A DNA stretch of 64,000 nt, taken from positions 2,072,001 to 2,136,000 of the forward strand of contig NZ_CP129968.2 in NCBI RefSeq assembly GCF_030503875.2. Reading direction: 5' to 3'. Of this stretch, positions 8,481-17,760 are shown piece by piece (positions within the stretch are counted from its first letter, which is position 1; every line of letters starts with the position of its first letter). Origin of the DNA: Marivirga arenosa (GTDB taxonomy: Bacteria; Bacteroidota; Bacteroidia; Cytophagales; Cyclobacteriaceae). The notes below the pieces were generated by a model. It saw only the letters and a program-made list of their open reading frames with translations. It was not told where the DNA came from and did not search any database. A program made the translations under genes and the position numbers.

Positions 8481-10598
8481 TTACTCAGCTACATCTTCTT
8501 GTAATTCTTCAACAGGTTTCCCTAAGTTTCCTTCTTTTAGCTTTTTCATATAAGTAGCTAAATCAGTTCTAACTTCTTTAGATAAGATGTATAAACCAAT
8601 CATATTAGGAACTGACATGGCAAGTATCATCATATCTGAGAAGTCTAATACTGCACCTAAACTTACTGAAGCACCCACTACTACAAATACTAAGAATACT
8701 ATTTTATAAGCTAATTCAGATCTGTTGGTTTTTCCAAAAAGATAAGTCCAGCCTCTCATTCCATAATATGACCATGAAATCATGGTGGAAAATGCAAATA
8801 AGAAAACGGCTATTGCTAATACATATGGGAACCATGAAATAACAGAACCAAAAGCTTGAGCAGTTAATTTTACGCCTGTAACTCCTGGTACTTCATGCAT
8901 GCCTGTGAAAATAAGCACTAGTGCTGTTAATGTACAAACTACAACGGTATCAATAAAAGGCTCCATTAACCCTACAAATCCTTCTGATGGTGGATTGTGA
9001 GTTTTAGTAGCACTGTGAGCGATGGCTGCAGAACCTACACCCGCCTCATTTGAGAAAGCCGCTCTTTGGAAACCAATTATTAAAACACCTATAAATCCTC
9101 CTTTTAGTGCGCTAGAATTTAAGGCTCCATTGTATATAGCTGAAAGTGCAGGTCCCAAGTTTTCAATATTGATTCCAATAATAGTTAAGGCTGCAAGCAC
9201 ATAAATGATTGCCATAATAGGTACAACCTTACCCGTAACTTTGGCAATACTTTCAATACCACCAATGATAACGATTCCCACTAGAACCGCTAAACCTATC
9301 CCAAACCAGAATCCCCAGCCTTCTAACACTGCAAACTGTGAAGCCATAATTTGGAAGGATTGATTTGACTGGAACATATTTCCAGCACCAAATGAAGCCC
9401 CTACACATAATACTGCGAAAACCCCAGCTAATACTTTTCCTAATCCTTTGATGTTACGTTTCTCTAATCCATACCGCAGGTAATTCATGGGGCCACCAAA
9501 AATTTTACCATCGGCCTTAATTTCTCTGTATTTCACTCCTAATGTACATTCTACGAATTTTGATGACATTCCAAGTAATCCTGCCAATATCATCCAGAAA
9601 GTAGCTCCCGCACCACCAATTGAAATGGCAACGGCTACACCTGCAATGTTTCCTAAACCTACAGTTGCAGATACTGCTGTAGCTAAAGCCTGAAAGTGGG
9701 TTACTTTACCAGGCGCATTAGGGTCGCTGTACTTTCCTCTTGCTAAATCAATTGAGTGCTTGAAACCTCTTACGTTGATGAATCCCATCCTTACTGTAAA
9801 GAAAGCAGCTCCTGCTATTAGCCAAACTACAATAAATGGGATACTATTTTTTCTAATGTCACCATTAGGGTGTAATAGTGGACGTTCTTCTTCAAAAGTG
9901 ATGCTAGCAAAATATTGAGCACCCTGTTCAATCAAATGTTTTGTATTATTAGGACTGAAAATAACATTGCCCTCTTCTTCATTAAAATCAATAACACCGC
10001 TTTCTGGTGCTTTCACTACATCTGCATCTTCATTATCTATGGAAACAATTGCTATTTCATCTCCTTTATTTACTTTTTCACCATCCTGAACCAGCTTCTT
10101 TTTAAGTATGAATATCTTATCTGTTTTAGCAGTCCATTCTGGTGTTTTGATCATTTCTTTATCAGTATACACAATTGGATCATAAAGACCCACTGCTTCA
10201 AAAGGATCCCAAAAGAGCACTTTACTCATAAATTGAACCACTGGCTCAAATACAGAATTGAAATTCTCAGTTATAGATTCAGCAGGAATGGTAATGTTCT
10301 TGGTGATGCTTACATCATTGGCATCAGTAATTTTTACATTATACTCAAAACCTTCTATAAGTCCTGAAGCCTCATTAGCAGTTAATGGTGTGTTTTTGTT
10401 AGACCATTTAAACTGATAGGGTGGAGTTCCGCCAAAGGGTGACAATTTTATTCCTCCATCATTTATCGATTTGGAAGGATTAATTAATTCTATCTCAACC
10501 CCTAAAGAGTCATTTTGTGAATTAATCGAAGCATATGAAATAAAATTGAAAAAAGTAAGAAAGATAATTATCGAAACTAATCGTAATGATTTCTTCAT
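8481..10598 (-). CDS. Sodium:alanine/glycine symporter (AGCS) with periplasmic N-terminal domains
   Basis: 705 residues from the ATG at 10596-10598, which gives a clean signal peptide. Domains in order: signal peptide; an SprB-like repeat of about 70 residues (SPFGGTPPYQFKWSN ... YNVKITDAN); a biotinyl/lipoyl-like segment (GEKVNKGDEIAIVS ... VKAPESGVI); then a complete AGCS transporter of about ten helices, including the ATVGLGNIAGVAVAI motif and SNEAGVGSAAIAHSA. A typical AGCS protein has about 450-480 residues, so roughly 250 extra residues precede it. It is a monocistronic gene. The transported substrate is inferred from the family. Confidence 0.9.
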   Translation of the reverse strand: MKKSLRLVSIIIFLTFFNFISYASINSQNDSLGVEIELINPSKSINDGGIKLSPFGGTPPYQFKWSNKNTPLTANEASGLIEGFEYNVKITDANDVSITKNITIPAESITENFNSVFEPVVQFMSKVLFWDPFEAVGLYDPIVYTDKEMIKTPEWTAKTDKIFILKKKLVQDGEKVNKGDEIAIVSIDNEDADVVKAPESGVIDFNEEEGNVIFSPNNTKHLIEQGAQYFASITFEEERPLLHPNGDIRKNSIPFIVVWLIAGAAFFTVRMGFINVRGFKHSIDLARGKYSDPNAPGKVTHFQALATAVSATVGLGNIAGVAVAISIGGAGATFWMILAGLLGMSSKFVECTLGVKYREIKADGKIFGGPMNYLRYGLEKRNIKGLGKVLAGVFAVLCVGASFGAGNMFQSNQSFQIMASQFAVLEGWGFWFGIGLAVLVGIVIIGGIESIAKVTGKVVPIMAIIYVLAALTIIGINIENLGPALSAIYNGALNSSALKGGFIGVLIIGFQRAAFSNEAGVGSAAIAHSATKTHNPPSEGFVGLMEPFIDTVVVCTLTALVLIFTGMHEVPGVTGVKLTAQAFGSVISWFPYVLAIAVFLFAFSTMISWSYYGMRGWTYLFGKTNRSELAYKIVFLVFVVVGASVSLGAVLDFSDMMILAMSVPNMIGLYILSKEVRTDLATYMKKLKEGNLGKPVEELQEDVAE

Positions 10599-10798
10599 AT
10601 ATATCTGCTGATTGATTAAAATTTGTTTTGAGATCAACTATTTTACTAAATCAATAGATTGTGTAGCGATCTGTTTGACTTAAGGTTACAAAATCAACTG
10701 AATAAGTACGTTTTTGTTCAAAATTCAATGATTTTGGATGAAATCGCCCCCTTAAAATTAATAATCTAACATTTCATAATTATCAAATTAGGATAGTA

Positions 10799-10858
10799 AT
10801 TACTATATATATAGTAATAAAATTACAAAAATAGTTGTATTACTAATAAAATAGTAAT
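10799..10858. promoter_or_regulatory. Two BlaI-type operators upstream of blaI-like gene
   Basis: Two 20-bp sites have identical arms and spacing: ATTACTA-N6-TAGTAAT at 10799-10818 (a perfect palindrome) and at 10839-10858. Their starts are 40 bp apart, and an extra half-site precedes the first one (10794-10800). BlaI/MecI repressors bind dyads with TAC/GTA-rich arms, so autoregulation of the blaI/blaR1 pair that starts at 10870 is likely. The second site ends 11 bp before the start codon. Confidence 0.7.
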
Positions 10859-10869
10859 AACCTTGTGCT

Positions 10870-11244
10870 ATGAAAGAATTAACAAAGGCAGAAGAGCAAT
10901 TGATGCAGCATCTTTGGAAGCTTCAAAAAGCTTATCTTAAAGATATTGTAGAACACTATGAGGAGCCTAAACCAGCATATACTACCATAAGTACTGTGGT
11001 TAATGTATTGGTGAAGAAGAAATTTGTTGGTTTTGATTTACACGGGAAATCTAAACACTATTATCCCTTAATATCAAAAGAAGAATATTCTAACCAATCC
11101 GTCAAGAGTTTAATTGGGAATTTTTTTAATAATTCCTACAAGCAATTTGCTTCGTTTTTTACTTCTAGGAAAGAATTATCGCTAGACGAGCTAAAAGAGA
11201 TTCGATCAATGATAGATCAGGAAATTGAAAAGAAAAAATCATGA
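10870..11244 (+). CDS. BlaI/MecI/CopY-family repressor
   Basis: 124 residues. A winged-helix Penicillinase_R domain opens with LTKAEEQLMQHLWKL and contains AYTTISTVVNVLVKKKFV as the recognition helix and start of the wing. A C-terminal helical dimerisation region follows. It overlaps the downstream BlaR1-like gene by 4 bp. In this family the repressor is inactivated by proteolysis when the membrane M56 partner is triggered. The operators at 10799-10858 fit autoregulation. Confidence 0.92.
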   Translation: MKELTKAEEQLMQHLWKLQKAYLKDIVEHYEEPKPAYTTISTVVNVLVKKKFVGFDLHGKSKHYYPLISKEEYSNQSVKSLIGNFFNNSYKQFASFFTSRKELSLDELKEIRSMIDQEIEKKKS

Positions 11245-13193
11245 TTACTACCTTATTATTTCTGTTAAAAGTAATGGTGATTCAAGCCATATTGTATATT
11301 CTATATACAGTAAAATTCCATAAAAGCGGAAATCATTCGGCTAATAGATTTTATTTAATCGTAGCGTTAGTGATTAGCTTTGTAATTCCTCTTTTATCTT
11401 TTCCTGCTATATCTCAATACTCAAATGAGACGGTTCATGAGATTACAAATTGGTATGAAATGACAGATCAAACGCTTAGTGAATCCATATCGGTATTAGT
11501 CCCTGTTAAAACATCCAATACTATCAATTATTATAAAGCTATAGGGATTGGTTTATTCATTGTTATTACTACATTCTTTTTACTTAAAGTATTGCTTAGT
11601 CATTTTCAATTATTGAAAATTACAAGAGAAGCTAAAGCAATTACTATTAATAATCAAAATGTTTTTATTGCTGATATTGATATACCCTTTAGCTATTTTA
11701 ATAAGATTTTTATACCAGAAAGATTAATAAAAGCCCCGCAATTTGATGTCATTCTTAATCATGAATTAGCTCACGTTAAGTATTGGCATTCATTGGATAG
11801 GATATTCTTAGAATTTCTTACCGCTATCTTCTGGTTCAATCCATTTCACTATTTATATAGAAGAAAACTAATCGAAATCCATGAGTTCCAGGCGGATGAG
11901 AAAACCATAGCCAGAGACTATGATGTGGTGAAGTATCAAGAAACCCTTTATTCGGAACTCCATTCAAATTTTTCAATAGCAAGTGTTAATCACTTCAATT
12001 TCAACACTATAAAAAACCGCATAAAAATGATGAATCAACCTAAAAAACAATCAAAATGGCAATATTTAATATTACTGCCAGTTATCGCCTTATTAGCCTT
12101 TTCATTTGCCAATAAAGAAAACTCGCCTAATTTCTTAATTGATCCCGAATTGGATGAATTATTTGAAAGCGTTATAGACTTAAGTGATGTTTATACTCCA
12201 AGTATTCAGCCAGTAAAAAATTCAGAGTTGGTTAGATTAACTTCCACATTTGGTAAACGAATGCATCCAATTTTAAAAGTGATGCGAATGCACGAAGGGG
12301 TTGATTTTGCTACAGATATCGGTAACCAAGTAATGGCTACTGCTAACGGAACCGTGATTAAAGTTGATCATATTATAAATGGATTTGGTAAACATATAGT
12401 CATTGATCATAACGGTCTATATCAAACTAAATATGCTCAGCTTTCTGAATTTAAGGTAATTGAAGGTCAAAAAGTAAATAGGGGAGACATTATTGCTTTA
12501 ACTGGAAATTCAGGAGCATCAACTGGACCACATTTGCACTATGAAGTGAGAGACTCACAGGGAGAAGCCTTAGATCCTTTACTTTATATCAAAGACTATA
12601 ATTATAAAGAAGAGGTACCTGATGGAAAGTCTAACAAGATGAATCTGGGAAATTCAGAAGGTAAAATTCGAGTTTTAATTGATCCGGGACATGGGGGCAA
12701 TGATAAGGGGATGAAATCTTTTGATAAGACAGAAAGTCAAGTAACCCTAAAAGTTGCACAGTTAGTTTATGAGAATTTTAAAGATTCTGAAAAAGTTAGA
12801 ATTGAGTTAACTCGCTCAATTGATAATAATGTTACCTTAGAAGAAAGAGTATCTAATACTAATAATGCTGATTTATTTATTTCTTTACATGTTGAAACTC
12901 ATGAGTATGAAGATGAAGATAGATTAATAGCCATTTACAATGATTCAAATGAATTTACAGCTCAGTCCAAATATTTTTCAGAATTGTTATCTAATGAATT
13001 CAAAGAAATAGACAAAACTGTAAGAATGGGATACTCAACTGGATTCTATGTTTTGAAAAATACAAAATGTCCATCGGTAATGTTGAGTATGGGCTACTTC
13101 TCTAACCCTGATTCCGAAAAGTATTTAAATTCTGAAGAGGGTATAAATGAAATTGCAACAAAATTGTCAGAGGCGATTCTTGCATCTATCTAA
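11241..13193 (+). CDS. BlaR1-type M56 receptor fused to M23 and Amidase_3 domains
   Basis: 650 residues. The N-terminal M56 module has about four membrane helices and an intact metalloprotease site (HELAH, His174/Glu175/His178; downstream HEFQADE). After the last helix (about 273-290) the C-terminal part should be periplasmic. It holds an M23/LytM domain (H351-x3-D355, HLH at 431-433) and an Amidase_3 domain (DPGHGG with His484, Glu498, His550). In the M23 domain the catalytic His of the usual YAHL motif is Gln400. In the amidase domain the catalytic Glu of the usual VExGF motif is Ser616. The hydrolase domains therefore look like ligand-binding sensors rather than enzymes (inference). Confidence 0.88.
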   Translation: MITTLLFLLKVMVIQAILYILYTVKFHKSGNHSANRFYLIVALVISFVIPLLSFPAISQYSNETVHEITNWYEMTDQTLSESISVLVPVKTSNTINYYKAIGIGLFIVITTFFLLKVLLSHFQLLKITREAKAITINNQNVFIADIDIPFSYFNKIFIPERLIKAPQFDVILNHELAHVKYWHSLDRIFLEFLTAIFWFNPFHYLYRRKLIEIHEFQADEKTIARDYDVVKYQETLYSELHSNFSIASVNHFNFNTIKNRIKMMNQPKKQSKWQYLILLPVIALLAFSFANKENSPNFLIDPELDELFESVIDLSDVYTPSIQPVKNSELVRLTSTFGKRMHPILKVMRMHEGVDFATDIGNQVMATANGTVIKVDHIINGFGKHIVIDHNGLYQTKYAQLSEFKVIEGQKVNRGDIIALTGNSGASTGPHLHYEVRDSQGEALDPLLYIKDYNYKEEVPDGKSNKMNLGNSEGKIRVLIDPGHGGNDKGMKSFDKTESQVTLKVAQLVYENFKDSEKVRIELTRSIDNNVTLEERVSNTNNADLFISLHVETHEYEDEDRLIAIYNDSNEFTAQSKYFSELLSNEFKEIDKTVRMGYSTGFYVLKNTKCPSVMLSMGYFSNPDSEKYLNSEEGINEIATKLSEAILASI

Positions 13194-13317
13194 TGTTCAT
13201 TTGACTTATATTCTTTTAATAGAATAAAATTTTTAATTAATCGATAAAAAACATGAATTCATAGAAGTAGTCTCCGAAAATTATCTCATATTTAACTAAT
13301 AACAAGCTACTTAAGTA

Positions 13318-15033
13318 ATGCAGCTAAAAGCTATAGTTAAATATAAGCAAGACTTAAAAATACTTTTTGTCGCACTGGGCTACTTCTTTTTTGCTCGCCT
13401 TGGCTATTTTTTAGTATTTGAAGACATTTACATTTTACCCACCTGGCCACCTTCAGGTTTGGCATTAGCATTCCTTATAATATTGGGAAGAAAAGCCTGG
13501 CCAGGTATTACAATAGGAGCATTATTAGCTAATATACTTGCCTATTGGAATACGGGTGACCTTGAATCTAATTCCGTAATATTATTATCCTCATTAATTG
13601 CAGCAGGTCATACTTTGGAAGCTTTATTAGGTAACTTTTTGATTACAAAATGGATTGAGAAGGATCAATTATTCAGAAAATCAGTCAACATCTTTAGGTT
13701 TTTAGGAATAGGGGTGGTTATAGCGCTTATCAGCGCAGCTATTGGCACAGGGGCACTTTACTATCAGGACTTATTTCCTGAAGGTGAATTTTTAAGTCGG
13801 TTTGTATCCTGGTGGGTAGGGAATCTAGTGGGCATATTATTATTTACTCCTTTTATATTATCGTTTAGAGAGCCCTTTCTTAAAAATTTAAAGCGAGCGC
13901 ATTTAATAGAAGTTATATTTTTTAGCCTTGGCATAGCAGTCGTTTTTATGTTGCTAAATAATGAAGAATTACGCTATCCGGTGCAGCAATCCATTCCTTT
14001 TTTAGTTTTACCCATGCTCCTTTGGATGGCTTTTAGATTCCACTTGGCAGTTGCTATGACGGGCACTATTGTAATCGCCTTAATTTCTGTTTACATGACC
14101 ACTAAAGGGATCGGCCCCTTTGTAATGGAAACACCTTCAAATGCCATGTTGATTCTTCAAACGTTCTTAGGCGTAATTAGCGTTTCCACAATAATTCTGT
14201 CTGCTACTCAAAGAGAAAGAAATGAAGCTCAAGCAGAGTTGAAATCTTTAAATGTGAACTTGGAAGAGATCGTGCAAAAAAGAACAGAAGAGCTGCAAAA
14301 AGAAAATACAACTCGTAAAAAAGCAGAAGAGGAATTACAAAACTCTAATACCGAATTGAGAAAGATTAATGCAGAACTGGATAATTTCGTTTATAGAGTC
14401 TCACATGATTTAAGAGCTCCCATTGCGAGCATGTTGGGGCTGCTTAATCTGGCAAAGACAGATGAAAGTCCTGAAATGAAAAGCGTCTATCTTTCGAAAA
14501 TAGAGGAAAGTGCTAATCTTCAGGATACTTTTATAACTGAAATTTTGGATCAGTCAAGAAATGCGCGCTTAGAAATCAAAAATGAACCGATTGATTTTGA
14601 AAAGATTATAAACGAATCTTTCGATCAATTGAAATATTCAAATTCTGATGAAGAGGTTGAGAAAACGCTCGATATTAAATTGGATGATACCTTTTATTCT
14701 GATCCTTGGCGATTAAAGGTGATTTTGAATAATGTTATATCAAATTCTATACGCTATCGAAATGGAAGATCTCCTAAAATAGATATAGAAATCAAATCAA
14801 ATAAAAAGACGGCAGTGATCAATGTGCAAGATAATGGAAGAGGCATTTCTGAAGAGCATATTCACAAAGTATTTGATATGTTCTATCGAGCGACAGATGA
14901 TAATGCGGGCTCTGGTTTAGGATTGTACATTGTAAAAGAAACAGTCGCTAAACTGAATGGTGAAATTGATATTGAATCTAAACCAGCTAAGGGAACTAAA
15001 ATAAGCTTTAAAATCCCGAATATGAAATCTTAG
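13318..15033 (+). CDS. MASE1-domain sensor histidine kinase
   Basis: 571 residues. The first 290 or so form a MASE1 multi-pass membrane sensor (TWPPSGLALAFLIILG near residue 41, WWVGNLVGILLFTPF near 163). A coiled coil follows (about 300-350), then HisKA with phospho-acceptor His363 in VSHDLRAPIASMLG, and HATPase_c with an N-box (LNNVISNSIRY), DNGRGIS and GSGLGLYIVKE. No response regulator is adjacent. MASE1 ligands are poorly known. Confidence 0.92.
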   Translation: MQLKAIVKYKQDLKILFVALGYFFFARLGYFLVFEDIYILPTWPPSGLALAFLIILGRKAWPGITIGALLANILAYWNTGDLESNSVILLSSLIAAGHTLEALLGNFLITKWIEKDQLFRKSVNIFRFLGIGVVIALISAAIGTGALYYQDLFPEGEFLSRFVSWWVGNLVGILLFTPFILSFREPFLKNLKRAHLIEVIFFSLGIAVVFMLLNNEELRYPVQQSIPFLVLPMLLWMAFRFHLAVAMTGTIVIALISVYMTTKGIGPFVMETPSNAMLILQTFLGVISVSTIILSATQRERNEAQAELKSLNVNLEEIVQKRTEELQKENTTRKKAEEELQNSNTELRKINAELDNFVYRVSHDLRAPIASMLGLLNLAKTDESPEMKSVYLSKIEESANLQDTFITEILDQSRNARLEIKNEPIDFEKIINESFDQLKYSNSDEEVEKTLDIKLDDTFYSDPWRLKVILNNVISNSIRYRNGRSPKIDIEIKSNKKTAVINVQDNGRGISEEHIHKVFDMFYRATDDNAGSGLGLYIVKETVAKLNGEIDIESKPAKGTKISFKIPNMKS

Positions 15034-15108
15034 CTTATTTTAATTTAAGCCAAGCAATCAAGCTTATTACTTATCAAACATTTGCAACTCCAAACAATAA
15101 AGCCCAAT

Positions 15109-15137
15109 TTTGATTTTTAAATCTGAACTTATATTTG
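15109..15137 (+). promoter_or_regulatory. Candidate Bacteroidota promoter for the MoxR gene
   Basis: A -33-like TTTG (15109-15112) and an exact -7 TAnnTTTG match (TATATTTG, 15130-15137) are 17 bp apart. They lie 20 bp upstream of the ATG at 15158. Matches of this short motif also occur by chance in AT-rich DNA. Confidence 0.45.
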
Positions 15138-15157
15138 ATTAAGAAGATTAATAAATC

Positions 15158-16063
15158 ATGGCAGAAACTTCACATTGGACTGGATCAGAACAATATTTAT
15201 GCGACCCGGCATTAGCACAAGCTTTTCATATGGCACGAACTTTAGGAATGCCACTTTTAATAGAAGGAGAACCTGGAACGGGTAAAACCGAATTACCAAT
15301 ACATTATGCAAAGGATAGAGGATTAGACTTAGAAGTGTATCCGGTAGGTTCTAAAAGTAATGTGGAGCAGTTTGTAGCTCGTTTTGATCATGTTAAATAT
15401 TTACGTGATTCTCAGATAGAGATATTAAATGCTCAAAGAGAGGAGAAAGGATTAGATAGTAAACTAACTACTGGTGATCGTAATCCTGAATCATTGGCTG
15501 ATTATGTAGTGAAAGGACCAGCGGCTATCGCTTATAGCAAACCCAATTCAGTATTATTGATTGATGAAATTGATAAAGCCCCTCGTGAGTTCCCTAATGA
15601 CTTATTGTATGCTTTAAGTCATCGGAAGTTTATTATGCCTGAATCGGGCGAGGTGATAGAAGTTTCTGAAGAAGATATGCCAGCTATTGTGATTACTTCC
15701 AATCGTGAACAGGAATTACCCACTGCTTTCAAGGGAAGATGTATTTATCATTATATCGATTTTCCGGATCAAGATACTATGGCGAAAATCATTGATAAAC
15801 ATCATCCTAATTTGGACGATAAAGTAGTGAAAGTGGCAATTGATGTATTTTACCATTTAAGAAGATTAGGATTGGAAAGAGCTCCTACAACTAGAGAGAT
15901 ATTAAACTGGTTAAAATACATGGGGGATATTGCACCTAAAGAAGCGGTAAAGAAAATAGAAGGCCTTGAAGGTATAGGAGCATTGATCAAAACACAAGAT
16001 GATATGATTCGAGTGAACAGAATGATTGGTGCTGATGATAATTTTGGATCTAGTTTAAATTGA
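15158..16063 (+). CDS. MoxR-type AAA+ ATPase
   Basis: 301 residues with a single AAA+ module: Walker A GEPGTGKT (residues 37-44), Walker B VLLIDEIDKA, a sensor region in VITSNREQELPTAF and an arginine in KGRCIYHY. MoxR ATPases work with VWA proteins to insert cofactors or remodel complexes. The VWA partner is the next gene on the same strand (16368). The 304-bp gap is occupied by two palindromic repeats, which makes the pair look like an interrupted operon. The client protein is unknown. Confidence 0.9.
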   Translation: MAETSHWTGSEQYLCDPALAQAFHMARTLGMPLLIEGEPGTGKTELPIHYAKDRGLDLEVYPVGSKSNVEQFVARFDHVKYLRDSQIEILNAQREEKGLDSKLTTGDRNPESLADYVVKGPAAIAYSKPNSVLLIDEIDKAPREFPNDLLYALSHRKFIMPESGEVIEVSEEDMPAIVITSNREQELPTAFKGRCIYHYIDFPDQDTMAKIIDKHHPNLDDKVVKVAIDVFYHLRRLGLERAPTTREILNWLKYMGDIAPKEAVKKIEGLEGIGALIKTQDDMIRVNRMIGADDNFGSSLN

Positions 16064-16136
16064 ATATTTCAAGTTTAAAACTCGATAATTACTGAATCCT
16101 CATTTAAAACGAGGACTAGCTAAATGGCTTAATCAA

Positions 16137-16298
16137 AGTGACTATCCCCTAGGGGGGATAATAGGGGGATGCACAAAAATACTATTGCTAATTTATCTAA
16201 AACCTTTTTATAAAGATTTAAAACAAAATGGTGATAAGTTTTAATTTTTTACTCAATTTAATAGAAGTGACTATCCCCTCGAGGGGATTATAGGGGTG
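16137..16298. repeat. Pair of REP-like palindromic elements between MoxR and VWA genes
   Basis: Two copies of a roughly 33-bp element begin at 16137 and 16266. Each starts AGTGACTATCCCCT, continues through a C/G palindrome (CCCCTAGGGG or CCCCTCGAGGGG) and ends in a second G-run (ATAGGGG). A small hairpin (TCCTC...GAGGA) sits at about 16097-16115. The whole gap 16064-16367 (304 bp) shows no gene. Such GC-rich palindromes in an AT-rich background resemble REP/MITE-type dispersed repeats. Confidence 0.65.
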
Positions 16299-16367
16299 TT
16301 TTAAAGGGAAGCCGAATTAGTATTTGCCATAAACAATTAGTAAAATATATATTTAGAAACAAAAAAT

Positions 16368-17693
16368 ATGTTTAGCTCATTACCTGAACATTTCAGATCA
16401 TACGGACTAAAAGCAGATGTTAGAACTTTGCTTTTACTCAGGAAAGCTATGCAAAGAGATTTGGTGAAAACCTTAGGGGATGTTCATAATGTACTGAAGG
16501 GAATCATAGTAAAAGAGCCTACAGATATTGGTCCTTTTACGAAAGCCTATTATGCTTATTTCTTACATATTCCCATCAAGCCAGGTGAAACCCTGGAAGA
16601 TGCAATCAAAAGATCTGAAACTTTTCAAAAATGGAAGACTAAATTTGTAGAAGAAGCAGATCGAGAGTATGATGATGAAGAGCTAACCAATCTATTTTTG
16701 GATGAGGTGCATTTAACTTCTTATGATATTAAAGAAGTGATTTCAGGTAAAGAGATTTGGGATAAGGATAATCCGGATTTAGAAGATAAGGATCCTCAAG
16801 CAGAAGAAGGTGAAATTCCAGAGCGCCAATTAGATAAAATGGCAGACTATTCGGAGCTCTCTTTAGAGGAGCTTCTGGAGCGCATGGAGAAAGTTCGTGA
16901 ACAGCAGAAGACTCGTCATGGTGGAGGTAGCCATTGGATTGGTACCGGTGGTATATCTCCTTACGGACATGGAGGAGCTGCAAAGAATGGAATCCGTGTG
17001 GGTGGACAAGGAGGAGGGAAGATGGCCCGAAAGGTAATGGGAGATAAACATTATTTTCCTATTGATAAGGATGCTACCTTGAATGATAATAATGTGGATG
17101 CAGCTCTTGCTTCTATAAAAGGGGTGATTCAGGAAAGTAATACTGAAAAGCTGGATGTACCTCAAACCATAAAGTCGGGTATTAAAAGAGGAGGGCTTTT
17201 TATACCTGAATTATCGAGTGAAAAGAATGAAGAGCTGAAGGTAATTGTATTGATTGATAATGGAGGCTATTCTATGGCGCCTTACGTTCGTTCGGTGCAG
17301 AATTTGTTTCGGAAGATGAAGACACGCTTTGCACATGATCTTGAAGTCTATTACTTCCATAATACCATTTATGATAGAGTGTATGTTGATGAACGTAGAA
17401 CCAAAGCGATCAGCATGGAAAAACTTTTAAGTCACAGTAAGGATTACAGAGTATTCATTATGGGAGATGCTGCTATGGCACCCTATGAAATCACCCAGGG
17501 CAGCGTGGATAGTTTAAAAGCCATTCCAAAGAAATTTAAAAAGACTGTATGGCTCAACCCTGAGCCAATTAAATATTGGCCGCATACTTATACCATTCAG
17601 CTCATAAAGCAATTGATTCCAATGTTTCCTCTAACACCAGCTGGAATTGAAAGAGCGGTAAGAAGCATGAATAATAAAAGTACGGAAGGCTAA
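16368..17693 (+). CDS. VWA-domain protein (CoxE-like), partner of MoxR
   Basis: 441 residues. The N-terminal helical half contains an acidic stretch (about 120-165). A Gly/His-rich segment follows (about 183-225, including GGGSHWIGTGG). The C-terminal VWA-like domain begins VIVLIDNGGYSMAPYV, where the MIDAS-type motif is DNGGYSM instead of the classical DxSxS. This variant is typical of CoxE-like proteins encoded beside MoxR ATPases. With the ATPase at 15158 it probably forms a chaperone or metal-insertion pair; no client gene is adjacent. Confidence 0.8.
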   Translation: MFSSLPEHFRSYGLKADVRTLLLLRKAMQRDLVKTLGDVHNVLKGIIVKEPTDIGPFTKAYYAYFLHIPIKPGETLEDAIKRSETFQKWKTKFVEEADREYDDEELTNLFLDEVHLTSYDIKEVISGKEIWDKDNPDLEDKDPQAEEGEIPERQLDKMADYSELSLEELLERMEKVREQQKTRHGGGSHWIGTGGISPYGHGGAAKNGIRVGGQGGGKMARKVMGDKHYFPIDKDATLNDNNVDAALASIKGVIQESNTEKLDVPQTIKSGIKRGGLFIPELSSEKNEELKVIVLIDNGGYSMAPYVRSVQNLFRKMKTRFAHDLEVYYFHNTIYDRVYVDERRTKAISMEKLLSHSKDYRVFIMGDAAMAPYEITQGSVDSLKAIPKKFKKTVWLNPEPIKYWPHTYTIQLIKQLIPMFPLTPAGIERAVRSMNNKSTEG

Positions 17694-17760
17694 GTTTTTA
17701 GCTATAGATTTCAATCCTTTTTAAGAGTTGGTGTGTCTGTCAGTTAGACATCGACCTTTT

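Noticed and set aside
9915..10367. 150-codon plus-strand frame opposite the AGCS transporter gene.
   Set aside because: It is antisense to a well-supported CDS, the predicted protein is aromatic-rich and low in informative motifs, and no start context or partner gene supports it.
13194..13317. A small gene or RNA between the BlaR1 fusion and the MASE1 kinase.
   Set aside because: Only A/T-rich sequence was seen, with no hairpin, open frame or promoter pair that could be supported.
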